64,000 nucleotides of DNA from Nonomuraea guangzhouensis (lineage in GTDB: Bacteria > Actinomycetota > Actinomycetes > Streptosporangiales > Streptosporangiaceae), in the NCBI RefSeq assembly GCF_019396345.1, contig NZ_JAHKRM010000011.1, positions 248,001-312,000 of the forward strand, in the 5' to 3' direction. Position numbers and translations under genes: made by a program. How positions within the stretch are numbered: position 1 is the first letter of the stretch; each line of letters starts with the position of its first letter. The notes beneath the pieces were generated by a model. The model was not told the DNA's origin. It did no database searches and saw nothing but the letters and a program-made list of their open reading frames with translations. Positions 7,375-15,328 of this stretch are shown piece after piece.

Positions 7375-8733
7375 ATGAGTGCACACGACACCTCGTACGA
7401 CCAAGAGCACATAGCGCGCCTCGCCGCCCAGAACGTGGACGTGGTCCGCGTGGTCTACCCCGACCTGATCGGCACCGATCGAGCCAGGGACGTCCTGATC
7501 GATCACCTGGCCGGCGCCTGCGAGCACGGACTGGCCTTCTGTCGCGCCGTCTACCACACCACCCCGCAGGGAGACGTGGTGCCGGTCGAGGGCGGCCTGG
7601 ACGCCGGGCTGCCCGATGTCGTGGTCCGGCCCGATCTCGGCACGCTCAAGCCGCTGCCGTGGGAGCCGGGGGTCGCCTGGTGCCTCGGCGAGGTCCTCGA
7701 TCCCGTCGCCGGCGTGCCGGTCCCGGAGTCGCCGCGCGACCTGCTGCGCGGCGTGCTGGGCCGGTGCGGCGAGCACGGGCTGCGCCCCGTGGTCGGCCCC
7801 GAGCTGGAGTATTTCCTGTGCGACCCCGACCCCGGCTCGCCGGCCGGCTGGCGTCGCTACGCCGAGGCACCGGGCAACGTCTACACCGCAGGGCGGCGCG
7901 GTGACCCCGACGGCCACCTCCTGCGCACGCTGCGCCACCTGCGCGATCTCGGCGTAGGCGTGAGCATGGGCAACCACGAGTTCAGCAGCGGCCAGTTCGA
8001 GATCAACCTCATGCATTCCGGCGCCCTGGACGCCGCCGACCGGACCTTCCTCTTCAAGTCGGCGATCAAAGAACTCGCCCGCGCCGAGGGACGCCTGGCC
8101 ACCTTCATGGCCAAGCCGTTCAACGACGAAGGCGGCTCCGGTTTCCACGTCCACCTGTCCTGCACCTCGGGTGACGATGACGCCAACGCCTTCGATGACC
8201 CGTCGGCGCCGTACGGGCTTTCGGCCACCGCCCGCCACGCCATCGCCGGTGTCCTGGCGCACGCCCCGGCGCTGGCGGCGCTGGCCAACCCCACCGTCAA
8301 CTCCTACAAGCGGTTCGGCCCCGACACACTCGCGCCGTGGCTGATCGACTGGGGTCTGGACAACCGCAGCGCCATGGTGCGCGTCCCGCCCGAGCGCGGC
8401 CCGGGCGCCCGTTTCGAGCTGCGCCTCGGGGACGCGAGCGCCAACCCGTACCTCCTGCTGGCCGGCACGATCGCCGCCGCGCTGCTGGGGGTGCGGGCCG
8501 GCCTGGAGCCGCCCGCCCCGCTTGAGGGCTACGGCTACGACACCGCCCGTGCCGCCGTGCTGCCGATGACGCTCGCCGCCGCGCTCGACGCCTTCGAGGC
8601 CGATGACGAGCTGATCGAGCTGCTCGGCAAGGGCTTCGCCGCCTCTTTCCTCGCCTACAAACGCAACGAGATCGAACGCTTCCATCGGCACGTCACCGAC
8701 TGGGAGTTCACCGAGTACGCCTACCACCTGTGA
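7375..8733 (+). CDS. Glutamine synthetase family (gamma-glutamyl-amine ligase type)
   Basis: 452 residues with the glutamine synthetase catalytic core: VGPELEYFL (first metal site), GQFEINLMHS, KPFNDEGGSGFHVHLS, NSYKRFGPDTLAPW and the arginine-containing RFELRLGDASANPYL. The N-terminal domain has the VRVVYPDLIGTDRARD segment of the GlnA4/PuuA-like subgroup rather than of the nitrogen-assimilation GlnA. These enzymes join glutamate to amines using ATP. Start ATG 7375 with GAGGGG upstream; the longer frame further upstream lacks domain similarity. The P450 starts 17 bp downstream, so the two are co-transcribed. Linkage to P450, ferredoxin and reductase suggests amine activation or catabolism. 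Confidence 0.88.
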   Translation: MSAHDTSYDQEHIARLAAQNVDVVRVVYPDLIGTDRARDVLIDHLAGACEHGLAFCRAVYHTTPQGDVVPVEGGLDAGLPDVVVRPDLGTLKPLPWEPGVAWCLGEVLDPVAGVPVPESPRDLLRGVLGRCGEHGLRPVVGPELEYFLCDPDPGSPAGWRRYAEAPGNVYTAGRRGDPDGHLLRTLRHLRDLGVGVSMGNHEFSSGQFEINLMHSGALDAADRTFLFKSAIKELARAEGRLATFMAKPFNDEGGSGFHVHLSCTSGDDDANAFDDPSAPYGLSATARHAIAGVLAHAPALAALANPTVNSYKRFGPDTLAPWLIDWGLDNRSAMVRVPPERGPGARFELRLGDASANPYLLLAGTIAAALLGVRAGLEPPAPLEGYGYDTARAAVLPMTLAAALDAFEADDELIELLGKGFAASFLAYKRNEIERFHRHVTDWEFTEYAYHL

Positions 8734-8750
8734 CGCCGAGGAGCACCACC

Positions 8751-10013
8751 ATGATCCCCGAGCCCTTTCCCCTGGACGAGATCGACCTCGCCGACCCGGG
8801 GAACTTCACCGACGGTCTCACCCCGTGGCGGATGTTCCACACGCTGCGCCACGAGGACCCCGTCCACTGGCAGCCGGAACCGGCGCCCAACGCCGGCTTC
8901 TGGGCCCTGGCCCGCCACGAGGACATCGCCCGTGTGGACCGCGACAGCGAGACCTTCACCTCCACCAAGTTCGTCAACCTGGAGGAAGTGGACGACGACC
9001 AGATCAAGCGCCGCGCCTCCATCCTGGAGCTGGACGGCGTGCGCCACCGCGCCCTGCGCGGCCTGATGCAGCGCCAGTTCGGCGCCGCGGTCATCGGCCA
9101 GTACGCCGACTTCCTGCGCGGGCTGACCGCCACCACCCTCGACGCGGCCTTCGCCAAGGGCGTCTTCGACTTCGTCGCCGACGTCTCCGCGGACTTCCCC
9201 ATCAACGTGCTGGCCCGGCTGCTCGACGTGCCCGATGACGACACCAAGCAGCTCATCGACTGGGGCAACCGCATCATCGGCAACACCGACCCCGACTACG
9301 CCGACGTGCTCCTGGGCAGCGAGGAGAGCGAACAGTACCGGCACCTGCCCTTCCGCTCACCCGCCTCGCTGGAGGTCTTCGAGTACGGTCGCGAGCTGGC
9401 CAGGCAGCGGCGTGGCGGCACCGGCGTCGACCTGGTCTCCCGGCTCGTCAACGAGACCCCGCGCGACGGTGTCCCCCTGTCGGCCCAGGACTTCGACAAC
9501 TACTTCCTGCTGCTCGTCGTCGCCGGCAACGAGACCACACGGCACGCCATCTCGCACACCATGCTGGCCCTCATCAAGCACCCGGACCAGCTCGACCTGC
9601 TACGGCGCGACCCGTCGCTCATCCCCGGTGCCGTCGAGGAGTTCCTGCGCTGGGCCTCACCGGTCTACCACTTCCGCCGCACCGCGACGCGCGACGTGGA
9701 GCTCGGTGGCAAGCAGATCAAGGAAGGCGACAAGGTCGTCATGTGGTACGCGTCGGGCAACCGCGACGAGAAGGTCTTCGCCGATCCCTACAGCTTCGAC
9801 GTCACCCGGACCAAGAACGACCACGTCACCTTCGGCAAGGGCAGCCCGCATCTGTGCCTGGGCAATCTGCTGGCCCGTACCGAGATCCGCATCATGTTCG
9901 AGGAGCTCATTCCCCGGATCGCCGACATCCGGCTCACTGGAGCGGTGCCGCGCGTGCGCTCCAACTTCGTCAACGGCATCAAGAAGCTCCCCGTGGAGGT
10001 CACTCTCGCCTGA
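8751..10013 (+). CDS. Cytochrome P450
   Basis: 420 residues, a soluble bacterial class I P450. The I-helix motif AGNETTR supplies the oxygen-activation Thr, EEFLRW holds the ExxR Glu and Arg, and the heme-binding loop FGKGSPHLCLG puts the Cys ligand at about residue 369. The Pro-His in the loop is seen in several actinobacterial families. GAGGAG lies about 8 nt before ATG 8751; the upstream GTG at 8730 overlaps the previous stop and is less likely. Electrons presumably come from the ferredoxin and reductase encoded divergently. The substrate is unknown; the glutamine synthetase neighbour points to an amine. Confidence 0.93.
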   Translation: MIPEPFPLDEIDLADPGNFTDGLTPWRMFHTLRHEDPVHWQPEPAPNAGFWALARHEDIARVDRDSETFTSTKFVNLEEVDDDQIKRRASILELDGVRHRALRGLMQRQFGAAVIGQYADFLRGLTATTLDAAFAKGVFDFVADVSADFPINVLARLLDVPDDDTKQLIDWGNRIIGNTDPDYADVLLGSEESEQYRHLPFRSPASLEVFEYGRELARQRRGGTGVDLVSRLVNETPRDGVPLSAQDFDNYFLLLVVAGNETTRHAISHTMLALIKHPDQLDLLRRDPSLIPGAVEEFLRWASPVYHFRRTATRDVELGGKQIKEGDKVVMWYASGNRDEKVFADPYSFDVTRTKNDHVTFGKGSPHLCLGNLLARTEIRIMFEELIPRIADIRLTGAVPRVRSNFVNGIKKLPVEVTLA

Positions 10014-10017
10014 GAGA

Positions 10018-10060
10018 GTGCATATACCTTGACAGGCATATGCACGATGGGGAATATAGA
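10018..10060 (+). promoter_or_regulatory. Promoter and palindromic operator of the ArsR-family gene
   Basis: GTGCATATACC (10018-10028) and GGCATATGCAC (10035-10045) are inverted arms with one mismatch pair, and the 6-base centre is a perfect -35 box, TTGACA (10029-10034). A -10-like GAATAT follows 17 bp later (10052-10057), and 7 bp after it comes the ATG at 10065. A dimeric repressor bound here would block RNA polymerase directly, so autoregulation is likely. Confidence 0.75.
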
Positions 10061-10064
10061 GGTC

Positions 10065-10373
10065 ATGTCCGTCGATGCGTTCTCCGTGCTCTCCGAACCG
10101 ACCCGGCGCCGGATTCTCGACCGGCTCCTGGTGGCCGAGAGCAGCGTGAACGAACTGGTCGACACGCTCGGCGTCAGCCAGCCCACGGTCTCCAAGCAGC
10201 TGAAGGTGCTCAGGGAAGCCGGTTTCGTCACCTGTCGTACGGAGGCGCAGCGGCGGATCTACCGCATTCACGCGGCTCCCTTCCAGGTGCTCGACGACTG
10301 GCTTCAGCCGTATCGCACCCTGTGGGACCGGCATCTCGACGCTCTCGAGCGCCACCTAGACAATCTGGAGTAG
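10065..10373 (+). CDS. ArsR-family winged-helix repressor
   Basis: 102 residues. Domain order: DAFSVLSEPTRRRILDRLL, then the recognition region VSQPTVSKQLKVLREAGFV, then the wing, EAQRRIYRIHAAPFQVLDDW. It lacks the CxC metal-sensing motif, so it belongs to the non-metal subgroup usually paired with SRPBCC (AHSA1) genes. The start at 10065 is chosen because it lies 7 bp after the -10 box; the mRNA is then probably leaderless. Upstream in-frame starts (10047, 10029) fall inside the promoter. The SRPBCC gene begins 2 bp after its stop. Confidence 0.9.
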   Translation: MSVDAFSVLSEPTRRRILDRLLVAESSVNELVDTLGVSQPTVSKQLKVLREAGFVTCRTEAQRRIYRIHAAPFQVLDDWLQPYRTLWDRHLDALERHLDNLE

Positions 10374-10375
10374 GC

Positions 10376-10951
10376 ATGACCTCCGACGCATACCGTCCGA
10401 GCCCGCTGGCCCAGGTCGACAGCGAGGCGACGGAAGACCGCTGGACGCTGGTCTTCACCCGCGACCTGCGCCATCCGCCCGAGAAGGTGTGGGCCGCGCT
10501 GACCGAGCCCGAACAACTCGCCGCGTGGGCGCCGTACACCGCTGACCGCGATCTGTCCAAGGCGGGCGACGCCACGCTCACGATGATCGACGACGAGAAC
10601 TCCCAGGACCTGGCCGCCGAGGTCGTACGCGTCGAGCCGCCGACGCTGCTGGAGTACACCCTCGGCACCGACCTGCTGCGCTGGGAACTGGCGGCCACCG
10701 ACACCGGCTCCCGGCTGACCCTGCGGCACACCGTCAAGGACCGCGACTGGCTTCCCAAGGTCGCGGCCGGCTGGCACATCTGCCTCGACGTGGCCGAGAA
10801 ACTGCTCGACGGGCGGCCGATCCCGCCGATCCGCGGCGCGGCGGCCGTCAAGTTCGGCTGGTCCGAACTCAACGATCAGTACGCGCGGAAGTTCGGCATC
10901 CCCAATACCGGCCTGCCCGAACATCTGGAGGGTGGGGACAAGGCTTCCTGA
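10376..10951 (+). CDS. SRPBCC (AHSA1-like) domain protein
   Basis: 191 residues. FTRDLRHPPEKVWAALTEPE is the typical start of the AHSA1/SRPBCC fold, followed by beta strands ending in LRHTVKD and the C-terminal helix region GWHICLDVAEKLLDG. The fold forms a deep hydrophobic cavity for small ligands. Together with the ArsR gene 2 bp upstream it forms a common actinobacterial pair whose ligand and role are mostly unknown. Confidence 0.87.
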   Translation: MTSDAYRPSPLAQVDSEATEDRWTLVFTRDLRHPPEKVWAALTEPEQLAAWAPYTADRDLSKAGDATLTMIDDENSQDLAAEVVRVEPPTLLEYTLGTDLLRWELAATDTGSRLTLRHTVKDRDWLPKVAAGWHICLDVAEKLLDGRPIPPIRGAAAVKFGWSELNDQYARKFGIPNTGLPEHLEGGDKAS

Positions 10952-10967
10952 TTGATCGGGAAGTCGG

Positions 10968-11507
10968 CTATTCGCCGGTCAGCCCGTCCACCGACTCCCG
11001 GATGAGGTCGGCGTGGCCGTTGTGCCGCGCGTACTCCTCGATCAGATGGACCAGGATCCATCGCAGGCTGGGCGTGTTGCCATCGGGCCAGGAACGCCGG
11101 GCCGGCTGCTCCAGGCCGCCGTCGGCAATCGCCTCCGCGATCAGGGCGCGGGTGTGGGCCACGGAGTCCTGCCAGAGCGTGTGGAGCTGCTCGGGGGTGT
11201 CCTCGGCGGCCGAGTGCCAGTCCCAGTCGGGGTCAGCCTTCCAGTCCACGGCGTTCCACGGGGGCTCGGGGTCTCGCCCGTGCAGCCACACCGAGATCCA
11301 GTCGCTCTCGACGTAGGCCAGGTGCTTGAGCATCCCGCCGAGGGTCATCGGGGAGGCGGCGACGGTCGCCTTCAGGCCGGCCGCGTCCAGTCCCGAGCAC
11401 TTCCACGCCAGGGTCGCGCGCTGGTAGTCCAGGAACCCCAGGAGTGTGGCGGTCTCGTCGCCCGCGAAAGGAGGTTCCGGGCGTCCCTGCTCATCCACGT
11501 CGATCAT
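10968..11507 (-). CDS. DinB-like (DUF664) family protein
   Basis: 179 residues. RPEPPFAGDETATLLGFLDYQR at the N-terminus, then TLGGMLKHLAYVESDWISVW and WILVHLIEEYARHNGHADLI, are the hallmarks of the DUF664 branch of the DinB four-helix family. The spaced His residues (one in HLAYVE, two in EEYARHNGHAD) form the usual metal triad. Some relatives are thiol transferases using mycothiol. I use ATG 11507 because family similarity begins there; a start at 11528 is possible. It stands alone and converges with the SRPBCC gene. Confidence 0.85.
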   Translation of the reverse strand: MIDVDEQGRPEPPFAGDETATLLGFLDYQRATLAWKCSGLDAAGLKATVAASPMTLGGMLKHLAYVESDWISVWLHGRDPEPPWNAVDWKADPDWDWHSAAEDTPEQLHTLWQDSVAHTRALIAEAIADGGLEQPARRSWPDGNTPSLRWILVHLIEEYARHNGHADLIRESVDGLTGE

Positions 11508-11558
11508 GCGCAGTGAGTCTACTGGCACTGCGTCGAGTCGATTTCCAGCCCCGAGGGC

Positions 11559-12098
11559 TCACGAGGTGCGGCTGCGGTACGCGCGGGTTTTCATCCGGTT
11601 GCCGCAGCCCGCCGTGGAGCACCAGCGGCCGTTGCGCGGTTTGGCGTGGTCGTAGAAGATCCAGCGGCAGTCCGGTGCGGCACACTCCTTCATCCGGGCC
11701 CAGGACCCGTCCGCCGACGCGACGATGACGTCGGCCAGCAGGTTCGCGAGCGTACCCGGAACGCCGCCGTCCGCCGCGGTGACGCCGAGCAGGCCGCCGC
11801 CGTCGGACAGCGCCCGTAGGGGCAGCGTCGCGCCCACTTCGTCGAGTTCGCCCGCCGCGGCCGGGTCGAGCTCGCCCGTCCGGTTGGCCCGCGCCATGGC
11901 GCGGAGTGCCCGGCGCAGCGCGAAGGCGCGCTCACGCTCGGCCGGCTCGCAGTCGCCGAGCCACCCGGCGAGCTCGTCGTCGGGCTCGTGCCCGCCGAAG
12001 GTCCGCAGATCGCAGGTGTTGAGGAAATCGAACACCGCGACCAACCGGGCCGGTACGCGGTGATATTCCGCGGCCGGCTCGTCCCTGTCCCACCCCAT
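11559..12098 (-). CDS. CGNR zinc-finger regulator (ABATE domain)
   Basis: 179 residues. The C-terminus has CAAPDCRWIFYDHAKPRNGR, WCSTAGCGNRMKTRAY, the four-Cys CGNR zinc finger with the fixed CGNR sequence that probably binds DNA. The N-terminal part (LVAVFDFLNTCDLR...) is the stress-response ABATE domain with a conserved helix of ERERAFALRRALRAM. AGGTGG precedes ATG 12098. It is divergent from the MFS exporter and, by position, is the candidate regulator of the exporter/reductase pair. Confidence 0.9.
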   Translation of the reverse strand: MGWDRDEPAAEYHRVPARLVAVFDFLNTCDLRTFGGHEPDDELAGWLGDCEPAERERAFALRRALRAMARANRTGELDPAAAGELDEVGATLPLRALSDGGGLLGVTAADGGVPGTLANLLADVIVASADGSWARMKECAAPDCRWIFYDHAKPRNGRWCSTAGCGNRMKTRAYRSRTS

Positions 12099-12169
12099 GT
12101 CGACACCACCTAACGGTTTAAGTATAGTCCAACACCAGCAAAGCCGTTTACTAGTGTCAATGAGGGGCG
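12099..12169. promoter_or_regulatory. AT-rich divergent promoter region
   Basis: This 71-bp region between the CGNR gene and the MFS gene is clearly richer in A/T than its surroundings. It contains related half-sites ACGGTTTA (near 12113-12121) and CCGTTTAC (near 12145-12153), and TGTCAA (TTGACA on the minus strand) near 12154-12159. No -10 box could be assigned with confidence. Confidence 0.4.
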
Positions 12170-13573
12170 ATGACATTCCAGGCACGATCAACTCCGGGGC
12201 TGCCGGCGCTGGGCGGCGTCCTCGGCTTCGGCGCGTTCCTCGCCCTGCTCAACAGCACGGTCGTGGTCGTGGGGATCGATCGGCTCTCCGGAGCGCTGGC
12301 GGCGCCGCTCGGCCAGATCCAGTGGGTCACCACCGCCTACCTGCTCGCCCTGGCGGTGGCCATCCCGGTCGCGGGATGGGGCGCCGACCGATTCGGCGGC
12401 AGGACGCTCTGGCTGGCCGCGCTGGGCGTCTACCTGGCGGGTAGCGCGCTGGCCACTGTCGCCGACTCCCTGACGGTGCTCGTCGGGGCCAGGGTGGTGC
12501 AGGGGTTCGGCGCCGGCATGCTTGAGCCGATCATGCTGGCGATGCTCACCACGGCCGCCGGTCCGCACCGGGCGACCAGGGTGCTCAGCCTGATCCAGAT
12601 TCCGATCACCCTCGCTCCGGCACTCGGCCCGCTGGCCGGCGGATTGATCATCGACCACCTGTCCTGGCGCTGGTTGTTCGCGATGAACCTGCCGCTGGGA
12701 CTGCTGGCGATGGTCCTGTCGCTGAGGGTGCTGCCTCGCGACCGCCCGAAAACCGGCACGACGCGACTGGACGTCCTCGGCCTCCTGCTGCTCCCGCCCG
12801 GCCTCGCGGTGCTGCTCTACGGCCTCACCCGTGCCGGTGACGGTTTCGGCGCCGACTCGGTCGCGGTTTTCGCGCCGGTGCTCGGCGGAACGGCGCTCCT
12901 GCTCGGCTATGCGGCGCACGCTCTCCGGCGAGGGTCCGGCGCGCTGATCGACCTCCGGTTGTTCGCCGACGCGCGGTTCACCGCCTCGGGGCTGATCGCC
13001 TGCCTGTTCGGCGCGTCGGTGTACGGGATGATGTTCCTGCTCCCGCTCTATGCCCAGCAGGCGAACGGCGCGCGCGCCTGGGTGGCCGGGCTGCAACTCG
13101 CACCCCAGGGAATCGGCACGATCCTGGCGCTGCCGTTCGTCGCCGCGTTGAGTGCCCGATTCGGCGCCAGGGCCACGGTGGCCGGCGGGATGTCGCTGGC
13201 CGCGCTCGGCACGCTGCCCTTCACGCAAGACGGCCTGCACGCGGGCACCGGTCTGCTCGCCGTGTCGTTGCTGGTCCGCGGGATCGGACTCGGCGCCGTG
13301 CTCGGCCCGGCGCTGGCCGCCGCTTTCGGCGCGATCGCACCGGACGCCACCGCGCGGGCCAGCAGCGCTCTGGTGGCGCTGATCCAGATCGGCGGCGCGG
13401 CCGGCACCGCGCTCCTCGCGGTCGTCCTGCAACGGCAACCCGGCGGCGCCGGCGTGGCCGCGTTCGCAAGCACGTTCTGGTGGGCTCTGGCGATCTGCGT
13501 GCTCGGCTCGCTGCTCGCCCTCCGCCTGCCCGGAAAGATCAACGAGAGAGAGGTAACTCATGTCGGAAAATGA
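12170..13573 (+). CDS. MFS drug exporter, DHA2 (14-helix, EmrB/QacA) type
   Basis: 467 residues with many hydrophobic helices. LNSTVVVVGIDRLSGAL in helix 1, the motif A-like GWGADRFGGRTLW between helices 2 and 3, and motif C-like ALGPLAGGLIIDHLSWRWLF in helix 5 identify the proton-driven multidrug antiporter class. GAGGGG precedes ATG 12170. The 3' end overlaps the downstream reductase by 14 bp, so the two are translated together. The substrate is not predictable. Confidence 0.92.
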   Translation: MTFQARSTPGLPALGGVLGFGAFLALLNSTVVVVGIDRLSGALAAPLGQIQWVTTAYLLALAVAIPVAGWGADRFGGRTLWLAALGVYLAGSALATVADSLTVLVGARVVQGFGAGMLEPIMLAMLTTAAGPHRATRVLSLIQIPITLAPALGPLAGGLIIDHLSWRWLFAMNLPLGLLAMVLSLRVLPRDRPKTGTTRLDVLGLLLLPPGLAVLLYGLTRAGDGFGADSVAVFAPVLGGTALLLGYAAHALRRGSGALIDLRLFADARFTASGLIACLFGASVYGMMFLLPLYAQQANGARAWVAGLQLAPQGIGTILALPFVAALSARFGARATVAGGMSLAALGTLPFTQDGLHAGTGLLAVSLLVRGIGLGAVLGPALAAAFGAIAPDATARASSALVALIQIGGAAGTALLAVVLQRQPGGAGVAAFASTFWWALAICVLGSLLALRLPGKINEREVTHVGK

Positions 13574-14333
13574 GAAGTTCGCCGTGGTCACCGGAGCCAG
13601 CAAGGGCATCGGCCTGGCCGTGGTGCGGGCGCTGGCGGAGGACGGCTACCGGGTGGCCGCGGGAGCGCGGACGATCAGTACGGAACTGAAGGAGCTCGCG
13701 GCACTCCCCATCGAGGTCGATCTGGCCACGCCCGAAGGGCCCGGACGGCTCATCGACGCGGCGCTCGGCGAGTTCGGCGGGATCGACCTGCTGGTGAACA
13801 ACGTCGGCGGCGCCGAACCACGACTCGACGGCTTCCTGGCGACCACCGACGAGGACTGGCAGCGCACCTTCGATCTGACCCTGTGGAGTGCCGTGCGGGC
13901 CACCAGGGCGGCACTGCCGAGCATCCTGCGGCGGCGCGGCCAGGTGGTGAACATCGGCTCGGTCAACTCGCGCCTGGCGCTCCCCTACCTGGTGGACTAC
14001 TCGGCCGCCAAGGCGGCACTGGCCAACTTCGGCAAGGCGCTCGCCGAAGAGTTCGGGCCCCAGGGCGTGCGGGTGAACACGATCGCCCCCGGACCGGTGC
14101 GCACCCCGGTCTGGACCGCACCCGGCAGCAACGGAGCGACGCTGGCCCGGCAGGCCGGCGTGTCGCTCGAGGAATTCGTCGAAGGCATCCCGGCCGCGAC
14201 CAACCTGTCAACCGGGCAGATGACCGAGCCGGCCGAAGTCGCCGCCCTGGTGGTGTTTCTGGCCTCCGGCAAGGCGCCGAACATCAGCGGCTCGGAACTG
14301 GTCATCGACGGCGGCATGCTGAAGCAGGTCTAG
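13560..14333 (+). CDS. SDR family oxidoreductase
   Basis: 257 residues, classical short-chain dehydrogenase. TGASKGIG (11-18) binds the cofactor; NNVGG (80-84), Ser134 in NIGSVNS, Tyr147 and Lys151 in YSAAK complete the catalytic set, and the C-terminus has the SGSELVIDGG ending. The Ser/Thr and Arg residues after the first strand (GARTIS) are compatible with NADP(H), which is inferred only. Overlap with the exporter gene suggests that the enzyme modifies or detoxifies the exporter substrate. Its TAG stop shares the palindrome CTAG with the opposite gene. Confidence 0.92.
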   Translation: MSENEKFAVVTGASKGIGLAVVRALAEDGYRVAAGARTISTELKELAALPIEVDLATPEGPGRLIDAALGEFGGIDLLVNNVGGAEPRLDGFLATTDEDWQRTFDLTLWSAVRATRAALPSILRRRGQVVNIGSVNSRLALPYLVDYSAAKAALANFGKALAEEFGPQGVRVNTIAPGPVRTPVWTAPGSNGATLARQAGVSLEEFVEGIPAATNLSTGQMTEPAEVAALVVFLASGKAPNISGSELVIDGGMLKQV

Positions 14334-15328
14334 CGGGCGCGGGCCAGTTCCAGCACGTCGGTCAGCTGTCGTGGGGTGGGCAGGATGCGCAATCCTTCGT
14401 CGATCTCGCGTTCCGCCCACTCGCGGTGCCGCCGCTCGGCGCGCGGGTCGAGCGCGACGCGCGCCTGGACCCGCAGGAAGTTCACGCGGGAGGCGAGGAG
14501 CATCGAGAAGTCCGCCGGATCGGTGATGCGACCTGGGCCGCCCCCACGCACGTACGCCTCGTACATGGCGCGCATGGCGTCGAGGTCGGCGATCGAGTTG
14601 TCGCAGAACCAGTCGAACAGCGCCCGGGCCAGCTCCCGGCCCGGCTCGGCCGGACCGAGGTTGTCCCAGTCGACGACCACCATTGCGCCGGTGGAGTCGG
14701 CGAGGACGTTCTCCGGGTGCAGGTCGCGATGGCAGACGATCAGCTTGGTGGGATCGGCGGGCGCGACGGCCGCGCACAACTCGGGCAGCGTGGTCAGCAG
14801 ATCGGCCAGTCGCACGGCCCACACCACGCCCGACGCGGACGCTTCCGCCCACTGAGCGGACGCTTCTGCCCACTCACGCGCGGTGGGAACGCGGTCGTAC
14901 CAGGGATCGGGTGGTCCGCCGCCCGCCTCGGTCGTCGCGGCCGGGGCGCATCGGTGCAGGCGGGCGAGCAGATCGCCGAGCTCCTGCGGCGTGGCTCGGG
15001 CCGTCAGGTCGAGCGGCCGCAGGTCGAACCAGTCGTACAGGCGCAGCCAGGTCCCGCCGGGCGGCGTGAGCAGGTGGCGCCCCTCGCGGTCGGGATGGCT
15101 TGCGGGCAGCCGTACGCCCGCCTCGGCTGCCCGCCGGGCGAACGCCAGCTCCGTCTCGATCAACGCCTCCGACGGCGGCTCGGCGAAGATCTCCTTGAGC
15201 GCGTAGCGTGCCGGGCCGACGTCCAGTCGCCAGATCTGCCCCAGCGCGCCCCGCGGCCCCGGGGAGGCCGTGACGTCCTCTTTCCACCCGTACGCCTCTC
15301 GCATGTACGCGATCAGGTCCTCGACCAC
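14330..15328 (-). CDS. APH-fold phosphotransferase
   Basis: 332 residues of the aminoglycoside/choline kinase-like fold. ALKEIF supplies the ATP-binding Lys, ICHRDLHPENVL-type sequence (VCHRDLHPENVL, 199-210) the catalytic loop, and VVVDWDN (217-223) the metal-binding Asp. A short internal duplication, WAEASAQWAEASA, occurs near 153-165. It could act on an antibiotic, a sugar or a small metabolite; without a close relative it is not a resistance call. The stop codon overlaps that of the convergent reductase gene. Confidence 0.85.
   Translation of the reverse strand: MVEDLIAYMREAYGWKEDVTASPGPRGALGQIWRLDVGPARYALKEIFAEPPSEALIETELAFARRAAEAGVRLPASHPDREGRHLLTPPGGTWLRLYDWFDLRPLDLTARATPQELGDLLARLHRCAPAATTEAGGGPPDPWYDRVPTAREWAEASAQWAEASASGVVWAVRLADLLTTLPELCAAVAPADPTKLIVCHRDLHPENVLADSTGAMVVVDWDNLGPAEPGRELARALFDWFCDNSIADLDAMRAMYEAYVRGGGPGRITDPADFSMLLASRVNFLRVQARVALDPRAERRHREWAEREIDEGLRILPTPRQLTDVLELARAR

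Noticed and set aside
7279..8727. Long open frame antisense to the glutamine synthetase-like gene
   Set aside because: It mirrors the codon bias of the real gene on the other strand, has no domain motifs and no ribosome-binding site. The same applies to long antisense frames at 1125-2399, 12188-13609, 45101-48364, 53990-56146 and 58330-60657.
4633..10951. Mobile element or integrated plasmid
   Set aside because: No transposase, integrase, tRNA or terminal repeats were found; only one end shows a broken gene and a short inverted repeat.
7375..14333. Natural-product gene cluster (P450, exporter, reductase, kinase fold)
   Set aside because: No core synthase or precursor peptide is present and the genes lie in several separately oriented units.
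14330..15328. Aminoglycoside resistance gene
   Set aside because: Only the general APH fold and motifs are visible; this fold includes many kinases of other small molecules.
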